A stretch of 64,000 bases of DNA from an uncultured Aquimarina sp. (lineage in GTDB: Bacteria > Bacteroidota > Bacteroidia > Flavobacteriales > Flavobacteriaceae). The position numbers and the translations under genes are program-made. The stretch lies in the NCBI GenBank assembly GCA_947503835.1, contig CANNFM010000006.1, forward strand, positions 62,001 to 126,000, written 5' to 3'. Of this stretch, positions 24,819 through 33,756 are shown piece after piece (within the stretch, counting starts at the first letter, position 1; the number at the start of each line of letters is the position of its first letter). Below the pieces are notes generated by a model. It ran no database searches and was not told where the DNA came from. It saw only the letters and a list, made by a program, of their open reading frames with translations.

Positions 24819-27800
24819 ATGAAAAGAATATTTTTAGTGTTAATGTCATTATTAGCAATTAATTCGTATTCATCAAATGGCAAATATCGTTTGACCTTGA
24901 GAGACAACCCCGCAACCTCTGTTGTAATAGGATGGGATCAAACTTCTGGAAGTAACCCTATCGTACATTATGGAACTACTGATTTTGGAACAAATTATAA
25001 CAGTTATCCAAATGCTAAAGCACCCTCCAGAACAGTTTCTTATAAAGGAATGAACAATAATTTTGCTCGCCTTACTGGTCTAACACCTAATACTGCTTAT
25101 TATTTTGTAATAAGAGATAGTCAAGGTACAAGCGAGCGTTTCTGGTTTAAAACAGCCCCTGCAAATAATAATAGATTATCGTTTATTGCCGGAGGAGATT
25201 CTCGAAACAATCGAACTCCCAGACAAAGAGCAAATCGTTTGGTGGCTAAGTTAAAACCCCATGCTGTTTTATTTGGTGGCGATATGACTAACGGAGATAG
25301 TAATGGAGAGTGGAGAGATTGGTTTAATGATTGGCAACTAACCATTGCAAATGACAATAGAATGTTTCCTATTGTAGCGGCTCGTGGTAACCATGAAGAT
25401 AGTAATAATAGTATTTACAATCTTTTTGATGTACCATCATCTACTATATATTACGCGCTAACTTTTGGTAATAATTTAGTAAGAGCATATACGTTAAATA
25501 CTGAGGTTTCAATTTCTGGAAACCAGACAACCTGGTTGCGAAATGATTTAAATGCAAATCCTAATACTATTTGGAAAATGGCACAGTATCATAAGCCGAT
25601 GCGTCCACATGTTTCTTCAAAATCTGAAGGAAACAACCAATACAATAGTTGGTCGCAACTTTTTTATGATAAAGGAGTAAAGTTAGTAGTAGAATGTGAT
25701 GCACATACCGTAAAGACTACTTGGCCTGTACGCCCTTCTACGGGATCTGGAAATGATGAAGGTTTTATAAGAGATGACCAAAACGGAACAGTATATGCAG
25801 GAGAAGGATGCTGGGGCGCCCCGTTACGTACGAATAATGATAATAAAAACTGGACACGTAACTCGGCAAAATTTAATCAATTTAAATGGATTTTTGTAGA
25901 TGAAAATAAAATAGAAGTAAGAACTATTAAAGTAGATAACGAATCACAAGTGGGATCGGTCTCCAATAATAATGTTTTTGCAATACCTAATAATCTGGAT
26001 ATTTGGAACCCTTCAAATGGTAGTGTTGTAACAATAAATAATACTAATGTGCCTGATACTGAAGCACCATCTACACCAACCAACCTTACATCATTTAATG
26101 TAACAGCAAGTTCAGTTTCTTTAAACTGGAATGCAGCAACCGATAATGTTGCAGTTTCTGGATATGATATCTATCAAAACAATACAAAAATTGGAAGCAC
26201 CGGCACTACTGGTTATGATGTGAATGGATTGTCTTCTAATACTTCATATTCGTTTAAGATTAAAGCTAAAGATGCAGCGGGTAATACTTCTGGATTTAGT
26301 ACTACAGAGAATGTTATAACATTAGATGGTTCAACAATATTATATACTGTTGGTATTACTACAGTTGGTGGTAGTAATTCTGCTCATACTACGCGTAGAG
26401 CAATGCCATATACAATGACAGAGAATGGAATATTACAAAGTATCTCTTTTCATATTGAAGGCGGTACCGGAGATGTTCAGCTTGGAGTATATGCCAATAG
26501 TAATGGAGCACCAGGTAATCGATTAGGTTCTACATCTGTTACTCCTGTTAGATCAACAAGAGGATGGCAAACCATTTCACTTCAAAACCCTGTTACTGTA
26601 AATAATGGAGATACGGTATGGTTAGCTTGGATATTTTCTAACAATCCTGGTATCGCTTATGTTTCAGGAAGCCCGGGACGATATCAAGCAACGGGATCCA
26701 GTTGGTCTACAAGTGGCAATAATATACCATCAACGTATGGTAGTGGGTCTCAAGGTAATTATCTATACTCTGTATATGCAAACTACGTAAGAAATACATC
26801 ATCTACAACATATGCACTCACCACTAATACAGTTGGGCAGGGTACTGTAACCGGAGCGGGAATATATAACCAAGGAAGTTCGGCTACCGTTACGGCTACA
26901 CCGACCACAGGATGGCAGTTTGATGGGTGGAGTGGAGGACTTTCTGGGACAGCCAATCCTACCAATATAGTTATGAACTCTAATAAAAATGTTACAGCTA
27001 CTTTTAGTGAAATCACTGGTGGAGGAGAAACCAAAACTCTAGAAGTTGCAATTACCAATGGGAATGATGATGTAGAAGAAAGTCAGAATGGTACACTGTA
27101 TAGTAATAGTAGTGATCTAGAAATGGTATATGATAGTTACAATAGTAACGGGTATCAAAAAATAGGCTTACGATTTAGATCTGTACAATTACCGAAGAAT
27201 GCAACGATTACAAATGCGTATTTACAGTTTACAGCAGACGAAAGTAATAGCGCAGGAGCAGAGTTAGAAGTTTCGCTACACAATAGTGATAATTCTCCTA
27301 CATTTTCTGCTTCAAATACTATATCCAATAGAACAGCTTTCTCTAATAAAGTAACTTGGCGACCTTCTTCGTGGTCTAGTAACCAGAGCGGAAATTCACA
27401 GCGTTCTCCTAATCTAAAAAGCATGTTGCAAAGTTTGGTTAATAAAACAGGTTGGGCTTCTGGTAATAACTTAAGCTTTATGATTAAAGGAAAAGGGAAT
27501 AGTTTAACGAGTACTTCTGCAAAAAGAGTAGCCGATTCCTACGAAGGAGGGGCAAGCAAAGCTGCAAGATTAATTGTAGAATATACAACACCTACGACAA
27601 GATCTAAAACGTCTTTCTTAAAAGATCAAATGTTTAAAGTGCATCCTAACCCATTCAGTACTAATATTACTATTACTGAAACATCATTACTAAAAACAAA
27701 TAAGTCCTATACTGTATCTATATACACACTAGAGGGTAAAGTAGTGCATAATGAGGACTTATCTTCAGTATCACAAGTAATACGCCCCAAGGTACCTGGA

Positions 27801-27875
27801 TACGGGATTTATTTGCTTACTATTAGTGATAAGAATGGTCGAATTGTTAAAACTAAAAGATTAATAAAAAAATAA
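24819..27875 (+). CDS. T9SS-exported multidomain metallophosphoesterase
   Basis: A 1018-residue secreted protein. After an 18-residue signal comes a purple-acid-phosphatase-like Ig domain (about 20-115). The metallophosphoesterase domain (about 118-365) has motifs GGDSR, FGGDM, RGNHED, YHKPMRP and CDAH (normally GHxH). A fibronectin III domain follows (about 420-505, NLTSFNVTASSVSLNW...). A beta module comes next, then a divergent InlB B-repeat (about 665-735, GWQFDGWSGGL). A further domain contains VEESQNGTLYSNSSDLEMVY. The T9SS type A sorting domain ends in KTKRLIKK. It probably acts on phosphate esters or nucleotides at the cell surface; the substrate is unknown. Confidence 0.9.
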   Translation: MKRIFLVLMSLLAINSYSSNGKYRLTLRDNPATSVVIGWDQTSGSNPIVHYGTTDFGTNYNSYPNAKAPSRTVSYKGMNNNFARLTGLTPNTAYYFVIRDSQGTSERFWFKTAPANNNRLSFIAGGDSRNNRTPRQRANRLVAKLKPHAVLFGGDMTNGDSNGEWRDWFNDWQLTIANDNRMFPIVAARGNHEDSNNSIYNLFDVPSSTIYYALTFGNNLVRAYTLNTEVSISGNQTTWLRNDLNANPNTIWKMAQYHKPMRPHVSSKSEGNNQYNSWSQLFYDKGVKLVVECDAHTVKTTWPVRPSTGSGNDEGFIRDDQNGTVYAGEGCWGAPLRTNNDNKNWTRNSAKFNQFKWIFVDENKIEVRTIKVDNESQVGSVSNNNVFAIPNNLDIWNPSNGSVVTINNTNVPDTEAPSTPTNLTSFNVTASSVSLNWNAATDNVAVSGYDIYQNNTKIGSTGTTGYDVNGLSSNTSYSFKIKAKDAAGNTSGFSTTENVITLDGSTILYTVGITTVGGSNSAHTTRRAMPYTMTENGILQSISFHIEGGTGDVQLGVYANSNGAPGNRLGSTSVTPVRSTRGWQTISLQNPVTVNNGDTVWLAWIFSNNPGIAYVSGSPGRYQATGSSWSTSGNNIPSTYGSGSQGNYLYSVYANYVRNTSSTTYALTTNTVGQGTVTGAGIYNQGSSATVTATPTTGWQFDGWSGGLSGTANPTNIVMNSNKNVTATFSEITGGGETKTLEVAITNGNDDVEESQNGTLYSNSSDLEMVYDSYNSNGYQKIGLRFRSVQLPKNATITNAYLQFTADESNSAGAELEVSLHNSDNSPTFSASNTISNRTAFSNKVTWRPSSWSSNQSGNSQRSPNLKSMLQSLVNKTGWASGNNLSFMIKGKGNSLTSTSAKRVADSYEGGASKAARLIVEYTTPTTRSKTSFLKDQMFKVHPNPFSTNITITETSLLKTNKSYTVSIYTLEGKVVHNEDLSSVSQVIRPKVPGYGIYLLTISDKNGRIVKTKRLIKK

Positions 27876-27915
27876 AATCAGTGTATAGTTAAAAAATCTA
27901 GGCGTGTATCCTTTT

Positions 27916-27958
27916 AAGAATCGTTAATTCTATTTTGAATTAGCGATTCTTGTTTTTT
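27916..27958 (+). terminator. Terminator after the phosphatase, overlapping the end of the DUF4442 gene
   Basis: A 15-bp stem with one G-U pair (27916-27930 with 27937-27951) closes a 6-nt loop and is followed by GTTTTTT. It overlaps the last codons of the convergent DUF4442 gene. Confidence 0.8.
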
Positions 27959-28473
27959 GATTCTTTTCTTTTCTGTTTGTAGTACGATTTATTTGCTATA
28001 TAAATGGTCTTTCTTACCTCACAATACACTTTGGTTTGATCCTTATTAGTTAGAAATGTTGTTTTTATAATATCTATTTCATCCTCTTGTTCAACTCGGT
28101 TTTTTATTTCATCAAGTTCCTCAAGGGTATAGATAAAATCGGCGTATAAGTTTTCTCTTGCCGGGCGCTTAAAGAAAATCTCGGCAGATTTATCCCATAC
28201 TACATAATCGTCTCCTATGAGATTAATTAATTGAACCATAGGAACTGGATCAACTGCAGAAAACATACTTCCTCCAAAAATAGAGTTCACATAATTTTTA
28301 TTCTTGTAGCTAATAGGAAGTTTGATCCTAACTTTTAATACATCTTGAGAAACATATGTTACTCTGGCTGTACTTCTTCTGTACATGGGAGAGAAATTAA
28401 AACCTAATTTAAAAAGTTTATGCTTTCCAATGTACATTAAACCTAATTTTGCTAGTTTCTGATAGATTGACAT
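27940..28473 (-). CDS. DUF4442 hotdog-fold protein
   Basis: A 177-residue protein with the DUF4442 hotdog fold, related to acyl-CoA thioesterases. The segments NFSPMYRRSTARVTYVSQD and FGGSMFSAVDPVPMVQLI match the family. The start is set at ATG 28473 because the longer frame begins with TTG. The hotdog catalytic Asp/Glu could be Asp in AVDPV, which is inference. Its 3' end overlaps the plus-strand terminator of the phosphatase gene. The substrate is unknown. Confidence 0.75.
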   Translation of the reverse strand: MSIYQKLAKLGLMYIGKHKLFKLGFNFSPMYRRSTARVTYVSQDVLKVRIKLPISYKNKNYVNSIFGGSMFSAVDPVPMVQLINLIGDDYVVWDKSAEIFFKRPARENLYADFIYTLEELDEIKNRVEQEDEIDIIKTTFLTNKDQTKVYCEVRKTIYIANKSYYKQKRKESKNKNR

Positions 28474-28577
28474 ATTTTTTAGTTCATTCTTAATGACTAC
28501 CAATAGGGGTACAATAGCAATTACGATTAATACTAGATTTTTTTGTTATAATTTTATAAATGTATAGTATTCTAAAA

Positions 28578-29792
28578 CTAATCCACTAATTTGGTAATCA
28601 CTTGTGTCTCGCTATGTAATGTTTTATGCACAGGACACTTATCGGCTATCTGTAGGATTCTTGCAACCTGTTTTTCATCCAGATCACCTTCTAATTTGAT
28701 TTCTCTTTCAAAAGTATCAATCTTTGCCGAAGGATCTTCACAATTCTCGCAATCAATCATGTGTTTTTTATCGTAGCTGGTATGCACCTCTATATTTTGT
28801 AGATCCCATCCTTTTCTGGCCACATACATTTTGATTGTCATAGCGGTACAAGCGGATAATCCGGCAGAAACTAATTCATAGGGAGTTGGACCAAAATCTT
28901 TCCCACCAACACTTTCTGGCTCATCGGCAACCATATAATGATTTCCTACTTTCATTTGTGTTGTGTATCCTTCATCATTACCCAAGCTGGCAACAACATG
29001 ATGATGACTTTTTAATTGGGGAGTCTCGGGGATATATACATATCTTGAGGACCAACCTGCAATGACTTTACCTACATAAATAGAGTCGGTTTTCTCCATT
29101 AACAGATGGTCAGCACCATCTAGAGTAACAAAGCTTTTAGGATGTTTAGCGGCATGATAAATCTCTTCGGCATTTTGGATTCCTACTGTAGTATCTTGAG
29201 GAGAATGCATAACTAAAACGGCTTTTCCCAAGTTCTTGGCTACTTCTGGTAATGATTTGGTCTCTAGATCATCAAGAAATTGTTTTTTAATCGTAAAATC
29301 TCTACCACTAAGATTTACAATAGCTTTTCCATTTGTTTCTATTTCTTGTAAATTACTCTTTAGTAAATGTTTTACATGTTTAGGGTTAGAGGGAGCTCCA
29401 ATAGTAGCGACTGCTTTTATTGAATCGATTTCTGCTGCGGCAAAAATTGAGGCAGCTCCACCTAAAGAATGACCAACAAGAAGGCTAGGAGCTTGATATT
29501 CTTTTGCCAGAAAATCTGCAGCTGCTACCAGATCTTCTACATTACCAGAGAAATTTGTATCTGCAAAATCTCCTTCACTTTCACCTAGCCCGGTAAAATC
29601 AAATCGTAATACTGCAAAACCTTTAGAGGTAAGTTCTCTACTTATATTACGCACTGCTCCCAAGTTTTTATTACAAGTAAAACAGTGTGCAAACAAAACA
29701 AAATTATGTGGATGTTGATCAGCAGGAAGTTCTAAACGTCCTGATAATGTTTGACCTTCAGTATTGGTAAAAGTAACTTTGGATAGGCTCAT
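28578..29792 (-). CDS. Bifunctional alpha/beta hydrolase - OsmC family protein
   Basis: A 404-residue fusion. The N-terminal alpha/beta hydrolase (about 1-255) has the nucleophile Ser in GHSLGG, an acid in SPQDTT and the His in GADHLLM. The C-terminal OsmC domain (about 265-400) has both redox cysteines, in LSACTAMT and DKCPVHKTL. OsmC reduces organic hydroperoxides; the fused hydrolase may release or degrade oxidised acyl esters, which is inference. The fusion is a known architecture in several phyla. It is a single gene. Confidence 0.92.
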   Translation of the reverse strand: MSLSKVTFTNTEGQTLSGRLELPADQHPHNFVLFAHCFTCNKNLGAVRNISRELTSKGFAVLRFDFTGLGESEGDFADTNFSGNVEDLVAAADFLAKEYQAPSLLVGHSLGGAASIFAAAEIDSIKAVATIGAPSNPKHVKHLLKSNLQEIETNGKAIVNLSGRDFTIKKQFLDDLETKSLPEVAKNLGKAVLVMHSPQDTTVGIQNAEEIYHAAKHPKSFVTLDGADHLLMEKTDSIYVGKVIAGWSSRYVYIPETPQLKSHHHVVASLGNDEGYTTQMKVGNHYMVADEPESVGGKDFGPTPYELVSAGLSACTAMTIKMYVARKGWDLQNIEVHTSYDKKHMIDCENCEDPSAKIDTFEREIKLEGDLDEKQVARILQIADKCPVHKTLHSETQVITKLVD

Positions 29793-29899
29793 TTTGAATA
29801 GTTTATTTTAGAGTCGTTTTGTATTAGAAATACTTTCTCTAAAGATAAATTTTTCAAACCAAAATCACTATATCAATTTTAAGATGACTTTTGTTAAAG

Positions 29900-30433
29900 T
29901 CATAGCTTAGTATTTTTAACAGTCCAGACGTATGATCTTCTTTTTTTCCAGGTACCATCTTCTGAAACATCGAATGAAGTAGTTGTAAGTTTACCATCTT
30001 TAAGGGTGGATCGATGTCCATGTACTTTATTGTTCCCATTTGGACCAACAAATTCCTGAATGAGTTCTGATTGGTTGTCTTTGTTCATTGTCATAGGTCC
30101 AATCCCTATAGTACCATCACCTCCGTATTGTACCACAATTCCTTGATTTTTACCAAAATCCCAATATTGACGAAACTCCCAAAATGTTCCTTGTTTTTTA
30201 CCATTAATTAACCCGTATAATGTTCCGGAAATACTTTGTTTACCAATTCCCCATTGCCAATCCATTCCATATTGATCAAAAGGTTCTTGTTCATTTTTAT
30301 ATGCCATATTATCTGTGATCCAGGTTCCAATCGATTCTTCCATATTTTTAACAAACCAATCTGGTGTTTTTTGTTGAGATAATGTAATGGTTGTGATCGA
30401 TAAGAATAGTAAAGTGGTGATGTATGTTTTCAT
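29900..30433 (-). CDS. Exported lipocalin-like protein of unknown function
   Basis: A 177-residue protein with a signal peptide (TTITLSQ). The mature part is beta-rich with many aromatic residues (WFVKNMEESIGTWITDN, WQWGIGKQSISGTLYGL, RQYWDFGKNQ), suggesting a calycin or DUF1579-like barrel. No family is confirmed. It follows the SRPBCC gene by 14 bp, so it is co-transcribed with it. A divergent AraC-type regulator gene lies upstream, so it may be a target. Confidence 0.6.
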   Translation of the reverse strand: MKTYITTLLFLSITTITLSQQKTPDWFVKNMEESIGTWITDNMAYKNEQEPFDQYGMDWQWGIGKQSISGTLYGLINGKKQGTFWEFRQYWDFGKNQGIVVQYGGDGTIGIGPMTMNKDNQSELIQEFVGPNGNNKVHGHRSTLKDGKLTTTSFDVSEDGTWKKRRSYVWTVKNTKL

Positions 30434-30447
30434 AATATTCGTTTTAC

Positions 30448-31002
30448 TTATTTTTTACGCTCTGCTTGTTGCTGCCAGTTGTTTAATAGAAAATCGGTAT
30501 CTTCTTTAGCTTGTTTCATCCCCATAGATAAGAAATATCCACTTAGAAAAGGGCTTTTAAACTCATAAGCAAAATCCATTTTCAACCTTGTTTGCATTGG
30601 ACTTACTTGCTCTACTTTCCATAAGCCAGATAATGATTTAAGAGGAAAGGGGTAGTCTTCTTTTTGGGTGTTCACTACAAACCTAAATTCCTTACCAGGA
30701 TTCCATACAGTACAGGTTTCTTCCCAACTGCTACCATCAGGACCGCTGCAAATACGCTTCATTCCTAAACCTTGTCCTTCTACAATTTCTACATGATGTA
30801 TATTGGGAGCGGTTACTTTATGGTAGTTCCCTACATCAGATATTACTTCCCAGACCTGTTCTTTGGGAGCATGGATAATGCGTTCGGCAGTAAAATGTTG
30901 TTCACCTTTGGCTTTAGGATACTGCACAAACCCGTATACCAATAAAACGACAATGTCTAGCACTAAAAAAATAGCGACTACTTTTAAGATTTTACGTATC
31001 AT
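30448..31002 (-). CDS. SRPBCC (polyketide cyclase-like) family protein
   Basis: A 184-residue protein with one N-terminal membrane helix (about 5-25). It continues with an SRPBCC / START-like domain: AERIIHAPKEQVWEVISDVGNYHKV and LSGLWKVEQVSPMQTRLKMDFAY. The C-terminal helix ends LLNNWQQQAERKK. Members bind hydrophobic ligands; no ligand is known here. It heads a two-gene operon with the exported lipocalin-like gene, divergent from the membrane AraC regulator. Confidence 0.8.
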   Translation of the reverse strand: MIRKILKVVAIFLVLDIVVLLVYGFVQYPKAKGEQHFTAERIIHAPKEQVWEVISDVGNYHKVTAPNIHHVEIVEGQGLGMKRICSGPDGSSWEETCTVWNPGKEFRFVVNTQKEDYPFPLKSLSGLWKVEQVSPMQTRLKMDFAYEFKSPFLSGYFLSMGMKQAKEDTDFLLNNWQQQAERKK

Positions 31003-31092
31003 AACTGTTCATTTTTGTGTTATAAAAGTACCTAACAAACCGTTTGAAATTACAGTAAATAGGGTACTCTCAATTAATTGAAACTTATTTGT

Positions 31093-31107
31093 AGTACATT
31101 CAGTACA
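31093..31107. promoter_or_regulatory. Possible AraC operator, direct repeat AGTACA-TTC-AGTACA
   Basis: AGTACA occurs twice in direct orientation, 9 bp apart, in the intergenic region between the AraC-type regulator gene and the SRPBCC gene. AraC proteins commonly bind direct repeats; a match of this length could also be chance. Confidence 0.3.
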
Positions 31108-31149
31108 GATGCATTTTTTCATTTAATTAAGTAGTACTATTTTTATCTT

Positions 31150-32253
31150 ATGAACAGTATTGAGTCTTTTTCATTTGTGGTCACATTTTTACTTGGTGGA
31201 GTTATCTTAGTAGGATGCTTTGTTATTTTGGTAGTCCTTAAAAGTAGTTCGCTAAAACAATCAAGATTCTTTTTGGCTTTGGCTATTTTTGGTTTAATAC
31301 AACATCTGTTTACTTACCTTTTATTTACAACACAACTTATAAAACAGTGGCCTCATTTGCTTGGTGTTGGTTATCCTTTATTGTACTTGGTTGGCCCTTG
31401 TTTTTATTTATTTATAAAGAGTTATGGTAATTCATCTTTTAGGTTAAAAACGCTCGATTTGATACATATAGTTCCTTTTATATTGATGTTGGTGGTTTTT
31501 ATTCCCAGATATACAGGAAACATAGAAGAAAAACGAGCAGTGATACAATATTACTATGATATTTTACCTAATGGAACTGTAGCATTTTCAGATTGGTTAC
31601 AAGCTAGCTCACATCTGATTTTATTATTTGTTTATGCTACAATTGCATTATTTTTTATTCATAAAAAAGATCAAAAAAATAGCATACTGCTAAAACGATT
31701 TGGAATTCTTTTGATATTCTTGGCGGTTACCGAACTCATGATACAAACAGGGTTTTTACTTTCAGGAGCTTCGGCAATCACAACTGAAATTATCTTATCT
31801 GGACTCATGTCGATAACTATATTATTATTAGGATACTGGATTGTGGATATAAAACAAATACTTCCTGTGTTAGAAGGAAGAAAATATAAAACCTCGCCAT
31901 TGTCTGAAGTGCGCTCACAAGAGATTCAGCAGCAGATACAAGTGTTTTTTTATGAAGAGAAGAGATATCTGGATCCTAATCTCAAGATTGCTGATTTATC
32001 CAGTACGATTAATGTGCCATCACATCATATTTCTCAGGTGCTCAGTGAAAAAATGAATTCAAATTTTTATGAAATTCTGAATCACCACCGAATAGAAAAA
32101 GCGAAAGAGATGTTGCGATCCGGAGCATTACAGAAAATATCTGTGCAGGCAATAGGCGAGGAGTGTGGGTTTAGTAGTAAAACAAGTTTCTATAGGGCTT
32201 TTAAGAAAATTACTTCGATGACACCAATGCAGTATATCGAAAAAAATCCTTAG
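31150..32253 (+). CDS. Membrane-anchored AraC-family transcriptional regulator
   Basis: A 367-residue protein. The N-terminal half has about seven membrane helices (about 10-235). The C-terminal AraC/XylS HTH pair (about 260-365) includes LKIADLSSTINVPSHHISQVLSEKM and SVQAIGEECGFSSKTSFYRAFKKITSMTPMQY. The regulator thus senses something in or at the membrane and binds DNA from there. It diverges from the SRPBCC operon, its likely target. A direct repeat AGTACA-TTC-AGTACA (31093-31107) sits in the shared gap. Confidence 0.85.
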   Translation: MNSIESFSFVVTFLLGGVILVGCFVILVVLKSSSLKQSRFFLALAIFGLIQHLFTYLLFTTQLIKQWPHLLGVGYPLLYLVGPCFYLFIKSYGNSSFRLKTLDLIHIVPFILMLVVFIPRYTGNIEEKRAVIQYYYDILPNGTVAFSDWLQASSHLILLFVYATIALFFIHKKDQKNSILLKRFGILLIFLAVTELMIQTGFLLSGASAITTEIILSGLMSITILLLGYWIVDIKQILPVLEGRKYKTSPLSEVRSQEIQQQIQVFFYEEKRYLDPNLKIADLSSTINVPSHHISQVLSEKMNSNFYEILNHHRIEKAKEMLRSGALQKISVQAIGEECGFSSKTSFYRAFKKITSMTPMQYIEKNP

Positions 32254-32290
32254 ACTTACTTTTTCAAAAAAAGATATAGGCTATCCAAAT

Positions 32291-33589
32291 TTAAAACCTT
32301 TTGGCTATACCTAATTTTAAATTTAAAGCTTCTGTTTTATACCCTGTTTCCTTTATCAAAGAAGTAATTCCTTTATTATATTCGGGTATGAGTTGTATCG
32401 CAAGTTTATCATTTAGATTATATTCTGCACCAAGTCCTAATTTTGTACTTATGAAAAAATTAGTATTTGAAAAAATATTATTAGGATTGGTGTCTCTAAA
32501 TTCACTTTTTATAGCATAATGTGCTTTAAAACCAACATCTGCAAAAAATCTAAATTTGTTATTTTGGATGTAATATCGTCCACTCAATGGAATTTCTAAA
32601 TATCTTAAAGCTATTGAACTGGTTGGCTCTATTCTAGGTACTGGATTAAATTCAGTAAAACAAGTTGGACAAATAGAAGTAGCGGTAAAGTCACTATTTG
32701 TATATGCAATTCCAGAATTTAAGGAAAAATGGCTATTATATTCATACTCTAAATCCAAACCAATACTATAATTGGTTTTATCGTAATTAGCAGCTATTCC
32801 TGAAGTTAATACTGCTATAGGTATATAGCTTGAGCTTAGATTGTAATTTAAAGCAGAAAATGGAGCTATTCTATAGTTTTTATACTCTCTGTTCGTTTTG
32901 GTTTTTGTTTTTACTTTCTTTTTATAAGATAGTTTTTTAACTACCCCTAATTTAAAATCTAAAGTTTTAATGTTAGTATTTTCAGATTTAAATAACGAAG
33001 TCAATCCTGTAGTATATTCGGTTCCCAATAAAATGGCAAGTTTGTTATTAATGCTGTATTCGATTCCTGCTCCTATTTTTCCCGTGAGTATGTATTTTTT
33101 GTCAGTAAATTGTCCAAAAACAATACTAAAAGATGAGTCTCTAATAAATTGATTGATAAAACCTACTTCGGTAAAAAGACTTAATTTTCCTATTGGTAAG
33201 TAGTATCTAGCACTTATGGGTATTTCAAGATAACGAAGATTAATTTTTTCTGGAGGATAAATTGAAGGTCTTAGAGATAAAGCACATATGGGGCATACAT
33301 AAGTTCCTGTAAAGTCATGGTTTGCATAATTAATACCAGAATTTAATGAAAACGTATTTGTTAATCCGTACTCAACACTAAAGCCTACCTTATAATTGGT
33401 CAGGTTATAATCAGTGAAAAAACCTGTTCCTCCAACAGATCTAAGAAAATCGGGGCCTAAATTTTTACTTAAAGAAGAAAATACACCTATTCTAATATGT
33501 TTTTGTTTATATATCGTATCAGTTTCAGTTTGAGAGTAAGAATGATAACCTATGCATAAAATAAGAATCAATAGTATTTTTTTTGTCAT
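32291..33589 (-). CDS. Tandem-duplicated outer membrane beta-barrel protein with CPxC motifs
   Basis: A 432-residue protein of two similar halves, each predicted to form an 8-stranded PorT-like barrel. Repeated landmarks are YKVGFSVEYGLTNTFSLNSGINYAN / YSIGLDLEYEYNSHFSLNSGIAYTN and LRYLEIPISARYYL / LRYLEIPLSGRYYI. Both halves have a CPxC motif in the same loop: TYVCPICA and TSICPTCF. A lysine-rich linker (KKKVKTKTKTNREYK) joins them. The start is ATG 33589; the longer frame begins with TTG. A signal peptide precedes the first half. A -7-like TATATTTG lies at 33677-33684. The function is unknown. Confidence 0.8.
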   Translation of the reverse strand: MTKKILLILILCIGYHSYSQTETDTIYKQKHIRIGVFSSLSKNLGPDFLRSVGGTGFFTDYNLTNYKVGFSVEYGLTNTFSLNSGINYANHDFTGTYVCPICALSLRPSIYPPEKINLRYLEIPISARYYLPIGKLSLFTEVGFINQFIRDSSFSIVFGQFTDKKYILTGKIGAGIEYSINNKLAILLGTEYTTGLTSLFKSENTNIKTLDFKLGVVKKLSYKKKVKTKTKTNREYKNYRIAPFSALNYNLSSSYIPIAVLTSGIAANYDKTNYSIGLDLEYEYNSHFSLNSGIAYTNSDFTATSICPTCFTEFNPVPRIEPTSSIALRYLEIPLSGRYYIQNNKFRFFADVGFKAHYAIKSEFRDTNPNNIFSNTNFFISTKLGLGAEYNLNDKLAIQLIPEYNKGITSLIKETGYKTEALNLKLGIAKRF

Positions 33590-33676
33590 TTTCAATAGTA
33601 AATTGTATTTGGTTTAAGTATTAATGTACGTATAGAAATATTTGTTACCCTATTGGGACGTATTTATTTCAGATCG

Positions 33677-33684
33677 CAAATATA
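33677..33684 (-). promoter_or_regulatory. -7 element (TATATTTG) of the tandem-barrel gene
   Basis: On the minus strand TATATTTG is an exact TAnnTTTG match, about 90 nt upstream of the ATG at 33589. No -33 TTG was identified. Confidence 0.45.
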
Positions 33685-33756
33685 CTATATTAATTAAAGC
33701 CCTATATTCTATCTCATTATCTTGTTATATTGCATAAAATATAAAAACAGTCCACA

